From: Massiliimalia massiliensis
Lineage (GTDB): Bacteria; Bacillota; Clostridia; Oscillospirales; Ruminococcaceae
Length of the DNA: 64,000 bases
NCBI RefSeq assembly: GCF_900155615.1
Contig: NZ_FUHT01000003.1
Location: 310,001 to 374,000, forward strand
Direction of reading: 5' to 3'
Shown: one piece after another, positions 18,969 through 26,800 of the stretch
Position numbering within the stretch: the stretch's first letter is position 1
Layout of the letters: each line of letters starts with the position of its first letter
Program-made: the position numbers and the translations under genes
The notes under the pieces: generated by a model
Database searches by the model: none
The model's input: only the letters and a program-made list of their open reading frames with translations
What the model was told of the DNA's origin: nothing

Positions 18969-19178
18969 CTAGAGATGTTTTTTGTTTGTACGACCTAACA
19001 AATAATCAACGCTGACATGATAAAGATCTGCTAACGCACACAAAACATGAGGTAGAATCATTCTTTCGCCTGATTCATAATAAGCATAAGTCCTTTGTGG
19101 AACATTGATTGCTTCACCGACTCGCTTTTGTGTCCAATCCCTATCTTCTCTTAAATTCCGAATTCTTTCATATTTCAT
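18969..19178 (-). CDS. Small XRE-type HTH regulator, family C
   Basis: 69 residues, a single classic Cro/CI HTH: MKYERIRNLREDRDWTQKRV, then NVPQRTYAYYESGER, ending in a YLLGRTNKK tail. The chosen ATG has GGTGAG four bases upstream; an in-frame ATG 12 bases earlier lacks a site. It follows the family B gene by 24 bases and forms an operon with it. A broken relative with the same layout is at 44362-44589. No toxin partner or phage gene is seen nearby. Confidence 0.8.
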   Translation of the reverse strand: MKYERIRNLREDRDWTQKRVGEAINVPQRTYAYYESGERMILPHVLCALADLYHVSVDYLLGRTNKKHL

Positions 19179-19202
19179 AGAACTCACCATGTCTTTTAAA
19201 AG

Positions 19203-19445
19203 TCATTCGATTTCCTGTTCGAGATTACGAAAAAGGTTGCAATTGAAGAAGTCAATAATATTGATTTCCAAACCGTCACAAAGTTTTTTGATCGTTGCAA
19301 TCGTAGTGCTATTATTTCTACCGCTGATAATATTATTAATTGTAGATTGTGTCACACCGCTAATTGTTCCGAGTTTATTAATTGTAATATCTCTGCTGTC
19401 ACATAATTCCAAAATTCTCTCGCGAACTGCTTCACCTATTTTCAT
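19203..19445 (-). CDS. Small XRE-type HTH regulator, family B (copy 1 of 2)
   Basis: 80 residues of HTH_26 type: MKIGEAVRERILELCD, GVTQSTINNIISGRNN and IKKLCDGLEINIIDFFN, ending in FRNLEQEIE. The paralogue at 21863 shares this tail exactly. It is the first gene of a two-gene operon reading away from the AbrB-type gene. The shared intergenic space is full of TTAACTCAAA-type half-sites, so this protein or the AbrB homologue probably represses both directions. Confidence 0.8.
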   Translation of the reverse strand: MKIGEAVRERILELCDSRDITINKLGTISGVTQSTINNIISGRNNSTTIATIKKLCDGLEINIIDFFNCNLFRNLEQEIE

Positions 19446-19459
19446 AACCAGTCACCTCA

Positions 19460-19559
19460 TTAACTTTTTTGAGTTAATAAAAGCTTATGCGATTTAACTC
19501 AAAATAGTTACCTCAATTGAGTTGATTTTTTGTGTAGAAAGATTATAATTAACTCAAAA
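19460..19559. promoter_or_regulatory. Divergent promoter and operator region with repeated TTAACTCAAA half-sites
   Basis: Four sites share the half-site TTAACTCAAA or its complement: 19460-19477 (TTAACT-6-AGTTAA palindrome), 19493-19504, 19512-19525 (CTCAATTGAG core) and 19549-19559. A plus-strand promoter TTGATT (19522-19527), 16 bases, TATAAT (19544-19549) is flanked and overlapped by the last two. The layout is that of an autoregulated divergent switch between the XRE operon and the AbrB-type gene. Confidence 0.65.
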
Positions 19560-19581
19560 GAGTATGTTTGAGGTGATAATC

Positions 19582-19827
19582 ATGAAAATAAAAATAGATT
19601 CCATCGGGCGGGTAGTGATTCCCGTCCAGATACGGAAATATTTAGAGCTGCGATCCGGAGACTGCTTGGACGTATTCTTTAGCGAGGAAGGGATCGTTAT
19701 GAAAAAGAGGGAAAAAACATGTATGATATGCCATACGGAAAAAGACCTTGTGAGGATTGGGCGGCACGCACTTTGCGGCAAATGTCTGAAAAAGCTGGCC
19801 GCCAGGCAAAAGAAAAGAAGCGGCTGA
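19582..19827 (+). CDS. AbrB/SpoVT-type regulator with a C-terminal zinc ribbon
   Basis: 81 residues. The N-terminal half is a swapped-hairpin AbrB domain (IDSIGRVVIPVQIRK, LRSGDCLDVFF). The C-terminal half carries two CxxC pairs (CMIC and CGKC), a likely zinc ribbon. The ATG at 19582 has GAGGTG seven bases upstream. It is divergent from the XRE pair and is probably controlled by the operators between them. The stop codon lies inside the left arm of a terminator that is also part of a 32-bp direct repeat. Confidence 0.82.
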   Translation: MKIKIDSIGRVVIPVQIRKYLELRSGDCLDVFFSEEGIVMKKREKTCMICHTEKDLVRIGRHALCGKCLKKLAARQKKRSG

Positions 19828-19845
19828 TTTCAGCCGCTTCTTTTA
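19814..19845 (+). repeat. 32-bp direct repeat, copy A (stop-overlapping terminator)
   Basis: A 28-base perfect palindrome (AAGAAGCGGCTGA-TT-TCAGCCGCTTCTT) plus flanks. The stop TGA of the AbrB-type gene is inside the left arm and a T run follows, so it also works as a terminator. The identical 32 bases recur at 21441-21472. Confidence 0.85.
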
Positions 19846-20538
19846 ATCCTCTGTTTTTCGTGAGGTTAAAAAATAAATCGCGCGTTCGATGGAATCCTTG
19901 GAGTTGCCCCAGTCCGCGTCCGCGCCGGCGTTGCGGTAGTCGAACATCTTGCAGTAGTGGGATACGTCCCCGGACAGTGTTTCCAGGTATTGCCGGCATA
20001 GGCGGGTGCATTCCTTAATAAAGGCGCTGCGGTATTTTTTGTCCATGTGCTCGCCGGCATAGGCGGTCAGCTCCTTAAAATGGGGCAGGCAGAGCAGCTC
20101 CTGCCCGGCGAAAAGCTGACGGAATTCCTCGCTTGCGGCATACTGGCGCATGATAGTGTCGAACATGGTTTTCTGTGCCCAGTCGATCTTTCCGCAGATA
20201 AAGCAGCTTTCCTTTTCCGCAGGCTCGCCCTTTTTCCCAAACAGCCCGCCCTTGGACGCGCTGCCCGGCTTCATACCCTTTTCCTTAATTTCGATCAGGT
20301 GGCTTTCGAGCATCAGGGCAAGGGAAAGCCGGTTCTTCCGCTTGAGCATCATGCCGTAATGAAGGCGGCAGAAGCCCTGCCTGTTGGTTTCCACCCGGAC
20401 GTCCGGCTCCATCATTGCCGCGCCCATAATATATTCCACACTGCGTTCCTCCAGCGTATCCCGCATCGTGCAGATCGGGCAGCCGCATTTCGGCTCGAAC
20501 ACCTCGTTTACCGGGATTGTATAGATACTGTCTCTCAT
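19843..20538 (-). CDS. DUF6062 family protein
   Basis: 231 residues with several cysteine and histidine clusters: CGCPIC near the start, FCRLH, CFICGK in the middle and CLPHF later. This suggests metal binding or a redox role. The segment EYIMGAAMMEPDVRVETN matches a family of unknown function widespread in Clostridia. It starts at ATG 20538 and is convergent with the AbrB-type gene, sharing its terminator. It lies between the two copies of the 32-bp repeat together with the glycosylase gene. Confidence 0.78.
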   Translation of the reverse strand: MRDSIYTIPVNEVFEPKCGCPICTMRDTLEERSVEYIMGAAMMEPDVRVETNRQGFCRLHYGMMLKRKNRLSLALMLESHLIEIKEKGMKPGSASKGGLFGKKGEPAEKESCFICGKIDWAQKTMFDTIMRQYAASEEFRQLFAGQELLCLPHFKELTAYAGEHMDKKYRSAFIKECTRLCRQYLETLSGDVSHYCKMFDYRNAGADADWGNSKDSIERAIYFLTSRKTED

Positions 20539-20588
20539 TTGGCCTGGTTCCTTCCATAAATATGTTGTTTCCTATTATACCATAATTG

Positions 20589-20597
20589 TGTTATAAT
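20589..20597 (+). promoter_or_regulatory. Extended -10 promoter for the glycosylase gene
   Basis: TGTTATAAT is an extended -10 element about 50 bases before the start codon; no good -35 is seen. Confidence 0.55.
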
Positions 20598-20647
20598 GAA
20601 AAGCAAAAGCGGATTCTGTCGAATCTGCAAAAGAAAGGAACCGGCCT

Positions 20648-21454
20648 ATGCACGAGATTACCCTGACAATCCCTCATTTTTCCCTACGGGACACCCTGCT
20701 TTGCGGACAGTGCTTTCGATGGGAGGAAAACCCGGACGGGAGCTTTTCCGGCTTTGCCGGAGCGCATTACGCCGATATCCGGCAGGCGGGCAGCCAGGTA
20801 TTGATCGCCAGCAGCCAGGCGGACGCAGGATTCTGGCACGCTTATTTTGACCTCGATACCGACTATGAGGACGCCAAGCGCCGCTTGTACCGTTACCGTG
20901 CCATGCGCGGGCCGATTGACCGGGCAGGCGGGATCAGGCTGCTCAGGCAGGATCCGTGGGAGGCGCTCTGCTCCTTTATTATTTCCCAGAACAACAATAT
21001 TCCCCGGATCAAGGGGATTGTCGGGCGGCTTTGCGAAGGGTTCGGCAGCCCGGTTCCCGGCGGATTTTCCTTCCCTGCCCCGGAACGTCTTGCCGGCTGT
21101 ACAGCCGATGATCTCGCGCCCCTGCGCGCGGGCTTCCGGGCGAAGTATATCCTCGACGCGGCGAAAAAGGTGGCGGACGGGACAATCGATCCCGCGCGGA
21201 TTGCACATTCGTCTACCGGGGAGGGCGAGGCGGAGCTGATGCAGATTCTGGGCGTTGGGGTCAAGGTGGCGCAGTGCGCGCTGCTTTACGGCTTCCACAA
21301 GCTTGACGCATTCCCGGTGGACGTCTGGATGAAAAAGTCCCTGGCGCTTTATTTCCCGAACGGGTTCCCAAAGCAGGCGAAAAAAATCCAGGGCATCGCC
21401 CAGCAGTTTTTATTTCACGATATTCGCACCTATCAGGAGGAAAGAAGCGGCTGA
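20648..21454 (+). CDS. 8-oxoguanine DNA glycosylase (OGG type)
   Basis: 268 residues with the HhH-GPD fold. The catalytic lysine K206 in GVGVKVAQC and aspartate D225 in FPVDVW are 19 residues apart, exactly as K249 and D268 of human OGG1. The SQNNNIPRI segment is also typical. It removes oxidised guanine from DNA and cuts the strand by beta-elimination. It uses an ATG after AAGAAAGGA. The stop codon lies inside the second copy of the 32-bp palindromic repeat, which also acts as its terminator. Confidence 0.9.
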   Translation: MHEITLTIPHFSLRDTLLCGQCFRWEENPDGSFSGFAGAHYADIRQAGSQVLIASSQADAGFWHAYFDLDTDYEDAKRRLYRYRAMRGPIDRAGGIRLLRQDPWEALCSFIISQNNNIPRIKGIVGRLCEGFGSPVPGGFSFPAPERLAGCTADDLAPLRAGFRAKYILDAAKKVADGTIDPARIAHSSTGEGEAELMQILGVGVKVAQCALLYGFHKLDAFPVDVWMKKSLALYFPNGFPKQAKKIQGIAQQFLFHDIRTYQEERSG

Positions 21455-21472
21455 TTTCAGCCGCTTCTTTTA
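21441..21472 (+). repeat. 32-bp direct repeat, copy B (stop-overlapping terminator)
   Basis: Identical to 19814-19845. The glycosylase stop TGA lies in the left arm and TTTTA follows the right arm. The genes ended by the two copies are unrelated, but both end in the same three codons (Arg-Ser-Gly). Confidence 0.85.
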
Positions 21473-21488
21473 TTACGGAGGAGCGCCG

Positions 21489-21512
21489 TTCTTTTTGTGT
21501 TAAAAAGAGTAA
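21489..21512. repeat. Interspersed palindrome, copy 3 (imperfect)
   Basis: GTTCTTTTTGTGTTAAAAAGAGTA is a decayed form of the palindrome at 14122 and 18923. On the minus strand it follows the XRE gene at 21531, preceded by ATGGGGTGGTTTC two bases after the TAG stop. Confidence 0.65.
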
Positions 21513-21530
21513 GGAGAAACCACCCCATGG

Positions 21531-21746
21531 CTAAGACTTTTCATTTTGGTCAGGGATATATTCGATGACGTTGGATATATCACATGCAAGATATTCGCAG
21601 AGCCGATTAAGCGTTTTGGTTGTAGTTCTTCTGTTATGGCATAATCGGCTTACTGTGCTTTCGCTCATTCCGTAAATCGTAATTAACTGTCTGGATGTGA
21701 TTCCGCGATTTTCCAATGTGTTCCATAATGGCTTATAAGATATCAT
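21531..21746 (-). CDS. Small XRE-type HTH regulator, family A (copy 2 of 5)
   Basis: 71 residues starting MISYKPLWNTLENRG, with SESTVSRLCHN and LNRLCEYLACD. The ATG follows AGGAGGT at spacing 5. On the minus strand the promoter TTGCGT (21802-21807), 17 bases, TAAAAT (21779-21784) lies just ahead. It is divergent from a family B gene, with a GC-rich palindrome between them. This mirrors the divergent layout at 19.5 kb. Confidence 0.8.
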   Translation of the reverse strand: MISYKPLWNTLENRGITSRQLITIYGMSESTVSRLCHNRRTTTKTLNRLCEYLACDISNVIEYIPDQNEKS

Positions 21747-21778
21747 GTTTTACCTCCTATTGGATTTGTATATATAAT

Positions 21779-21821
21779 ATTTTATCAGAAATACTATAAT
21801 TACGCAAGCGCGTATACGCGC
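21779..21821. promoter_or_regulatory. Divergent promoters with a 14-bp GC-rich palindromic operator
   Basis: The perfect palindrome GCGCGTATACGCGC (21808-21821) stands out in AT-rich DNA. It abuts the -35 of the minus-strand promoter (21802-21807) and sits just after a plus-strand -10 TATAAT (21795-21800). A protein bound there could block both genes. Confidence 0.6.
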
Positions 21822-21862
21822 AAATGTAAATACTTCTAGAATTATTTCTGGAGGTAACTATT

Positions 21863-22105
21863 ATGAAAATCAAAGAGGCTATTGTGGTTAGAATTCAGGA
21901 ACTTTGCAAACAACAAGATATGAAATATAATCAGCTTGCTACAAGAGCTGGTGTGACTCCATCAACAGTTTACAGCATGATGGATCCTTCAAGAAAAGAC
22001 TTATCGGTGATTACACTTAAAAAATTGCTTGACGGTTTGGAAATCAATATGATTGATTTTTTCAATTGCGACCTTTTCCGAAATCTTGAACAGGAAATCG
22101 AATGA
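21863..22105 (+). CDS. Small XRE-type HTH regulator, family B (copy 2 of 2)
   Basis: 80 residues: MKIKEAIVVRIQELCKQQ, GVTPSTVYSMMD and LKKLLDGLEINMIDFFN, ending in the same FRNLEQEIE as the copy at 19203. GGAGGT lies seven bases before the ATG. A frameshifted ribbon-helix-helix gene follows 37 bases later, so this operon once carried a second regulator, as the 19 kb operon still does. Confidence 0.8.
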   Translation: MKIKEAIVVRIQELCKQQDMKYNQLATRAGVTPSTVYSMMDPSRKDLSVITLKKLLDGLEINMIDFFNCDLFRNLEQEIE

Positions 22106-22142
22106 TATTCAGAGGTATAATTGATCCAAAGTGGGTGATGTC

Positions 22143-22327
22143 ATGGAAAAGTTTAGAATAAAAACTGAAACGGAAAAGATTTCTTCGATTAATCGAACAA
22201 TCAGGATCAACCTGAGACTTATGATAAATTAATGGAATTAAGTGAAGAGACACAAGTATCGTGTAATAAAATTGTTCAGCAATGTTTAGATTATGCCTTA
22301 TCAAATTTGGATGAAACAGGTAAATAG
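22143..22327 (+). pseudogene. Frameshifted ribbon-helix-helix (CopG-like) regulator
   Basis: The first frame reads MEKFRIKTETEKISSINRTI and RIN, then stops at 22230. Near 22211 the next frame continues as PETYDKLMELSEETQVSCNK and on through IVQQCLDYALSNLDETGK to a TAG at 22325. Joined, they give about 60 residues with the beta-strand plus two-helix pattern of RHH proteins. A shift of one base (or an assembly error) breaks it. It sits right after the family B gene and before a terminator. Confidence 0.7.
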
Positions 22328-22336
22328 ATTTAGCTG

Positions 22337-22367
22337 CCTCCCGGTGTTCGCCGGGAGGTTCTTTTTT
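22337..22367 (+). terminator. Terminator after the HTH/RHH unit
   Basis: CCTCCCGG / CCGGGAGG (8 bp, 6-base loop) followed by TTCTTTTTT. Confidence 0.85.
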
Positions 22368-22455
22368 GCCGGAATTCGAGCGAACCGGACTAAATTCGAC
22401 GACAAATTTCGTCACAGATTTTAAAAATATACAAATAGTAGCATTTTGGAATTCT

Positions 22456-22586
22456 TTTTCAACAGGGGCGAAAAAATGTTCTGATCTCGAAAAGACCGGG
22501 GTTTTTCACACTTTCAACAGACTTTTCAACCAAAAATCAAAAAGTTTTCCACTTCATCAACCGAGTTGTCAACAATTTTTTCCACA
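22456..22586 (+). other. Gene-free stretch with clustered DnaA-box-like 9-mers
   Basis: In the 300-base gap before the next gene I count five same-strand 9-mers within two mismatches of TTATCCACA: TTTTCAACA (22456), TTTTTCACA (22502), TTTTCCACT (22545), TTGTCAACA (22566) and TTTTCCACA (22578). Weaker ones lie between them. No dnaA or dnaN gene is near. It may be a DnaA-titrating site, a relic, or chance in AT-rich DNA. Confidence 0.35.
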
Positions 22587-22673
22587 AGGTAAAAATTACT
22601 GCCTGTATACATTTCCATAAATTGGCAACAATCAAAACAGAAGAAAAAACGCTTGGAAAAGGGAATGATTGGA

Positions 22674-22937
22674 ATGCTAAAAGGAGTCAACAAACGGATT
22701 ATAGAGGTGAACCGCCCGGATGACCGCTATTTTGAAAAGGTGATCTTTTTTCTGAATCCCCAGGCGGAGCAGGATGCCCTGGCAGCGCTCCGGCGCAGTG
22801 AGGAATATCTGAAAAGTGCCGGGCCCAAGGTGCGGAAAAAGCGCAGGCTGAAGGGATGCTGGAAGCTGCTGTTCCAGCTTACGGCCGCTGCCGCTGCCGG
22901 AGGGATTTTGTCGGTGGCGCTGACCAGCCTTTCTTAA
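22674..22937 (+). CDS. Small C-terminally anchored membrane protein, unknown
   Basis: 87 residues from the ATG at 22674, which follows AAAAGGGA at spacing 9; a TTG start 21 bases earlier is possible. The N-terminal part is charged (MLKGVNKRIIEVNRPDDRYF, then an Ala/Arg-rich helix), the middle is strongly basic (GPKVRKKRRLKG), and a single C-terminal hydrophobic helix (LFQLTAAAAAGGILSVALT) suggests a tail anchor facing the cytoplasm. No family is recognised. It precedes rlmB by 130 bases. Confidence 0.65.
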   Translation: MLKGVNKRIIEVNRPDDRYFEKVIFFLNPQAEQDALAALRRSEEYLKSAGPKVRKKRRLKGCWKLLFQLTAAAAAGGILSVALTSLS

Positions 22938-23000
22938 AAAAGTCTTTCAAAAAACTCTGCTAGAAAATAAAGGGAAAGGGTGTTTTTTTGTCAGGGTTTA

Positions 23001-23009
23001 TGATATAAT
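23001..23009 (+). promoter_or_regulatory. Extended -10 promoter for rlmB
   Basis: TGATATAAT, about 58 bases before the rlmB start, with no good -35. It resembles the extended -10 elements at 14698 and 20589. Confidence 0.5.
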
Positions 23010-23066
23010 AAAAAAGAATATAAATTGATGTCGGATTTTTCCGGCGGAAAGGCAGATACAGACTAG

Positions 23067-23852
23067 ATGAACAAGCCGAACCACCAAGCCTCCCAACCCC
23101 GCAGTGATGTTGTGGCAGGGCGAAACGCTGTGCTGGAAGCGATAAAAAACGGCCGGCAGATTGACACCTTATATTTGCAGCAGCCGGACGGGGAAGGCCA
23201 GCATGGCTCAATCGGGAAGATCATCCGTATGGCGAAGGAACAGAAATTGGTAATCAAATATGTTTCCCGACAAAAGCTGACGGAGCTCAGCGGCGGCGTG
23301 GTGCATCAGGGTGTTGCCGCGGTCATCAGCGCGGTGGGTTACGCCGAGCTTTCCGATGTGGTGAAGCAGGCAAAGGAAAAAGGGGAAGCCCCGTTTCTGA
23401 TCCTCTGTGACGAGATCGAGGACCCGCATAATCTGGGCGCTATTATCCGGACTGCAGAGGCAGCCGGCGCGCATGGGGTTGTCATTCCGAAGCGCAGGAG
23501 CGCCTCGGTTAATCAGACGGTCTATAAGACGAGCGCGGGCGCCGCAAGCGTGCTCCCGGTCTGCCGCGTGGCAAACCTCAAACAGGCGGTTGATTACCTG
23601 AAAAGCGAACAGGTCTGGGTTTACAGTGCGGATATGGACGGGCAGCCCTGGTGTGAGGTGGATTATTCCGGCGGCGTTGCGCTGGTGATCGGCTCGGAGG
23701 GAAAGGGTGTTTCCCGGCTGTTGAAGGAGGAGTCCGATTTTGTGGTCAGCCTGCCGATGAACGGGCAGATCAATTCCCTCAACGCTTCCGTTGCGGCAGG
23801 GATTTTAATGTATGAGATTGCAAGGCAACGCGCGGGGCTTCGCGCAAGATAA
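23067..23852 (+). CDS. rlmB: 23S rRNA (guanosine-2'-O-)-methyltransferase, SpoU/TrmH family
   Basis: 261 residues: an N-terminal substrate-binding domain (VVAGRNAVLEAI) and a C-terminal SPOUT knot with the three motifs DEIEDPHNLGAIIRTAE, ALVIGSEGKGVS and LPMNGQINSLNASVA. It methylates the 2'-OH of a guanosine in the peptidyl-transferase region (G2251 in E. coli numbering) using S-adenosylmethionine. Closely related TrmH-type enzymes with other sites cannot be fully excluded. It stands 40 bases before the large membrane protein gene and may be co-transcribed. Confidence 0.9.
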   Translation: MNKPNHQASQPRSDVVAGRNAVLEAIKNGRQIDTLYLQQPDGEGQHGSIGKIIRMAKEQKLVIKYVSRQKLTELSGGVVHQGVAAVISAVGYAELSDVVKQAKEKGEAPFLILCDEIEDPHNLGAIIRTAEAAGAHGVVIPKRRSASVNQTVYKTSAGAASVLPVCRVANLKQAVDYLKSEQVWVYSADMDGQPWCEVDYSGGVALVIGSEGKGVSRLLKEESDFVVSLPMNGQINSLNASVAAGILMYEIARQRAGLRAR

Positions 23853-23892
23853 ATAGAAATACTTCTTAAAGGAAAGGGGTGTGGTGCTCGCC

Positions 23893-26800
23893 ATGTCAGA
23901 CAAACTTTACAATATTGATGATATTATCCGTGAAATCAAAGAGAATAAGATGGATGAGCAGGAGCTGGCACGACTTGCCGAGGACTACCAAAAATTTGAT
24001 ACGACTGCCCTTTTGGACGATGTTTTGGGCCGGGAATCCGACAAATTGCTGGATGGGATTCCAGTGTCGGACAGCGCGCTGACAGAAGAAGAAAATAAGC
24101 TCTTAGAGCAGATTTTGAAAGAAGAGCCGGAAATAGAAAAGCAGCTCAAAGCCCAGCAGGAGCAGGTGCAGAAAACACAGCCTCCGAGAATCAAGCCGCT
24201 CCGCCCGGTTTCGGAGGCTCCGAAGACGCCGGGCTTTAATCCCTTGCAGAGCACGCCTGCTACAACCCACGGAAAAGATTTTGCGGTACATAAGGACAGC
24301 GTGACCGGCCTGATTTCCAAGGTGGAAATTCAGAAGGAAGCCAAACGACAGGCCGAGCAGGATACCCGTGTACCGTTTGAGGTGGAAAGCGGCTTTAAGC
24401 CGAAACGCCCGCGCCCGTTCTTTACCGAGGAGCAGAAGAAGTCTCTGTCCGGGAAGGCGGAGACAGCGGTAAAAGCAGAGAAGCCGGCTTCAATTTCCGC
24501 TTCTCTGAATACGGAGAAAAAGGCGGAAGAGAAGAAGCCGGTCGAGTCAAAGCCGGCTGTCGGCAGCCCGGCGGAGACCAAACAGGAGATAAAACCGGCA
24601 GAAACCAAGCCTGCTGCAGAAAGAAAGCCGTCTGCCGCAGAGCAGAAACCGCAGACAGTTCAGCCGCCAAAGGCAGAGGAAAAGAAGGAGACGGCCCAGA
24701 AGCCGCAGATTAAGAAAGAAACGGTAACGCCGGTTCAGCAGATTCAGACCGCGACCTTTGAGGCGCACACTGACGAGCTTCCAACGCCATCCCTTTCGGT
24801 CGAGGAGCCAACGATAGAGGCCTTGCCATATGGGGTAGAGGAACCGACGCTGGAAGCTGATCCAGCTGAGCTTGCCCGTCATGCACAGCGCGGAAAGACA
24901 ACCCGGTCAAGCGGGGACGGAACATTTTCCTCTGTGACGACGGAAATCCAGGGGACGCCGCTGAATGCGGCCGGAGTAAAAACCTCTGTTGATTTAAATG
25001 ATACTGCAAAGCTGAAATATATTGCCCTGCGGAAAAACCGTCAGAGTAAGGTGCGGGATTTTTCGCTGGAGGCAGATTTTAATAAGTCCAACCCGGAACA
25101 GACGGGAAAGGCTGTCGAAGCAGACCTTTCCATTAATGTTACTCCGCCTCCGATGAAGCTTCCGCTGATTGAGGATTTAACGGATGAGCTGGAGCGCCAG
25201 GAGCGGGGAGACAGCCCGCTGTTCCGCGCCTCCCAAAAAGAAGCGCCCGATGAGTCGGACGCCGCCAAACGCTGGGAGGAAGCCAGCGCTCAGGCAGCCG
25301 GAGAGGAATATACCGCCTATAGCCAAACAGAGGATCTTTACGATACCCTGCACGAGTTAAAGCATGGGATGATTTTCCGGTGCGCGGCGGCAGTCGTGCT
25401 GTTTATCCTCTCGCTGGGGATGGTGCTGTTAAACCGCCTGCCAAACGGGAATCCGGTGCAGCTCATTGATCCGGCAAAGAACCCGATTGCATTCTGCGCG
25501 GCAAACCTAGTTATTATGGCGCTGCTGTGCGCGTTCAGCTCGGATACGCTCCGGGACGGGTTTTTGGCTTTGTTCCGGCGCCGGCCCAGCAAGGCGACTC
25601 TTTACAGCCTGGCGCTGACCGTCATGACGGTTTACAGTGCAGTGATTATCATCGATCCAGAAATGGTGAACGGGGACGCGGTGTTCCTGTATGTGCCGGT
25701 TATGGCGCTTTGCATTGGCGGCTGGTATGTCGGGCGGATCTTGAATTTTTCAAGGATATTAAAGAATTTTCATTTTGTTTCAGGAAAAACGGATAAATAT
25801 TCCGCCTGCCTGCTTGATAACCAGCGTCTGGCAGAGGACTTTACCAAGGGCGCGCTTGATAACCGCCGCCCGCATTTTGTGTTAAACCGGAAAACACCGT
25901 TTTTATCCGGCTTTATTAAGGAATCGCTCAGCCAGGATGTGGCGGATCAGCAGTCGAAATATGTTGTGCCTATGGTCTGCGGTCTTGGGCTGATTGCCGC
26001 AGTGACTGCCTTTTTGATGGGCGGAGATATTTTTACAGCGCTGACGGTGCTGAGCGGCGTGCTGATTGTAGGCGCGGGCATTACACCGGCGTTTGTGTCC
26101 GCACTCCCGCTCAGCCAGGCGCAGAAGGAACTGTCCCGGATGGGCGGCGCGGTGCTCGGTTATCGCGCAGTGGAGGAATACAGCGACGTCAACTCTATGC
26201 TGATCAGCGCGAACGACCTGTTCCGCACCAATGATGTCACCCTGTATGGAATCAAGACCTTTTCTAATATGGCGATTGACCGCGCAATTCTGGATGCAAC
26301 CAGTGTGCTCTGCGAAACAAAGAGCATTCTAGGCGGGATTTTTCTGAATATCATTTCAGACCGGAAGGACTATCTTGACCCAGTCGACACCTTGATTTAT
26401 GAGGATGGAATGGGTATTTCAGCCTGGATCAAGGACAGAAGGGTGCTGGTTGGTTCCAGGGAACTGATGATCAACCATAATATCGACGTACCGAGCCGGG
26501 ACTATGAGAGCCGGTATCTGGCGCAGAACCGAAACCTGATTTATCTGTCGGCTGCAGGGGAATTAAGCGCGGTGTTTGTAGTAGGAGTGAAAGGGAATGA
26601 CGACTCGCGGAACATGCTGGTCGACCTTTATAATCACGATATCACCGCAATTGTCAAAACAGTCGACCCAATTCTCACCAAAAGCCAGCTTGCTGAGATT
26701 TTTGACATGCCGGAGGACGCGTTCCGCGTGATCCCGTCCCGGCTGCATAAAGAGGAGGAAATTCTGTCGGATTCGGAGGAAGCGCTCAGCGGCGCAGTTT

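Noticed and set aside
18923-21512. Toxin-antitoxin module among the small HTH genes
   Set aside because: No HigB, RelE, HipA, HEPN or similar toxin is encoded next to any of the XRE genes; partners are other regulators or repeats.
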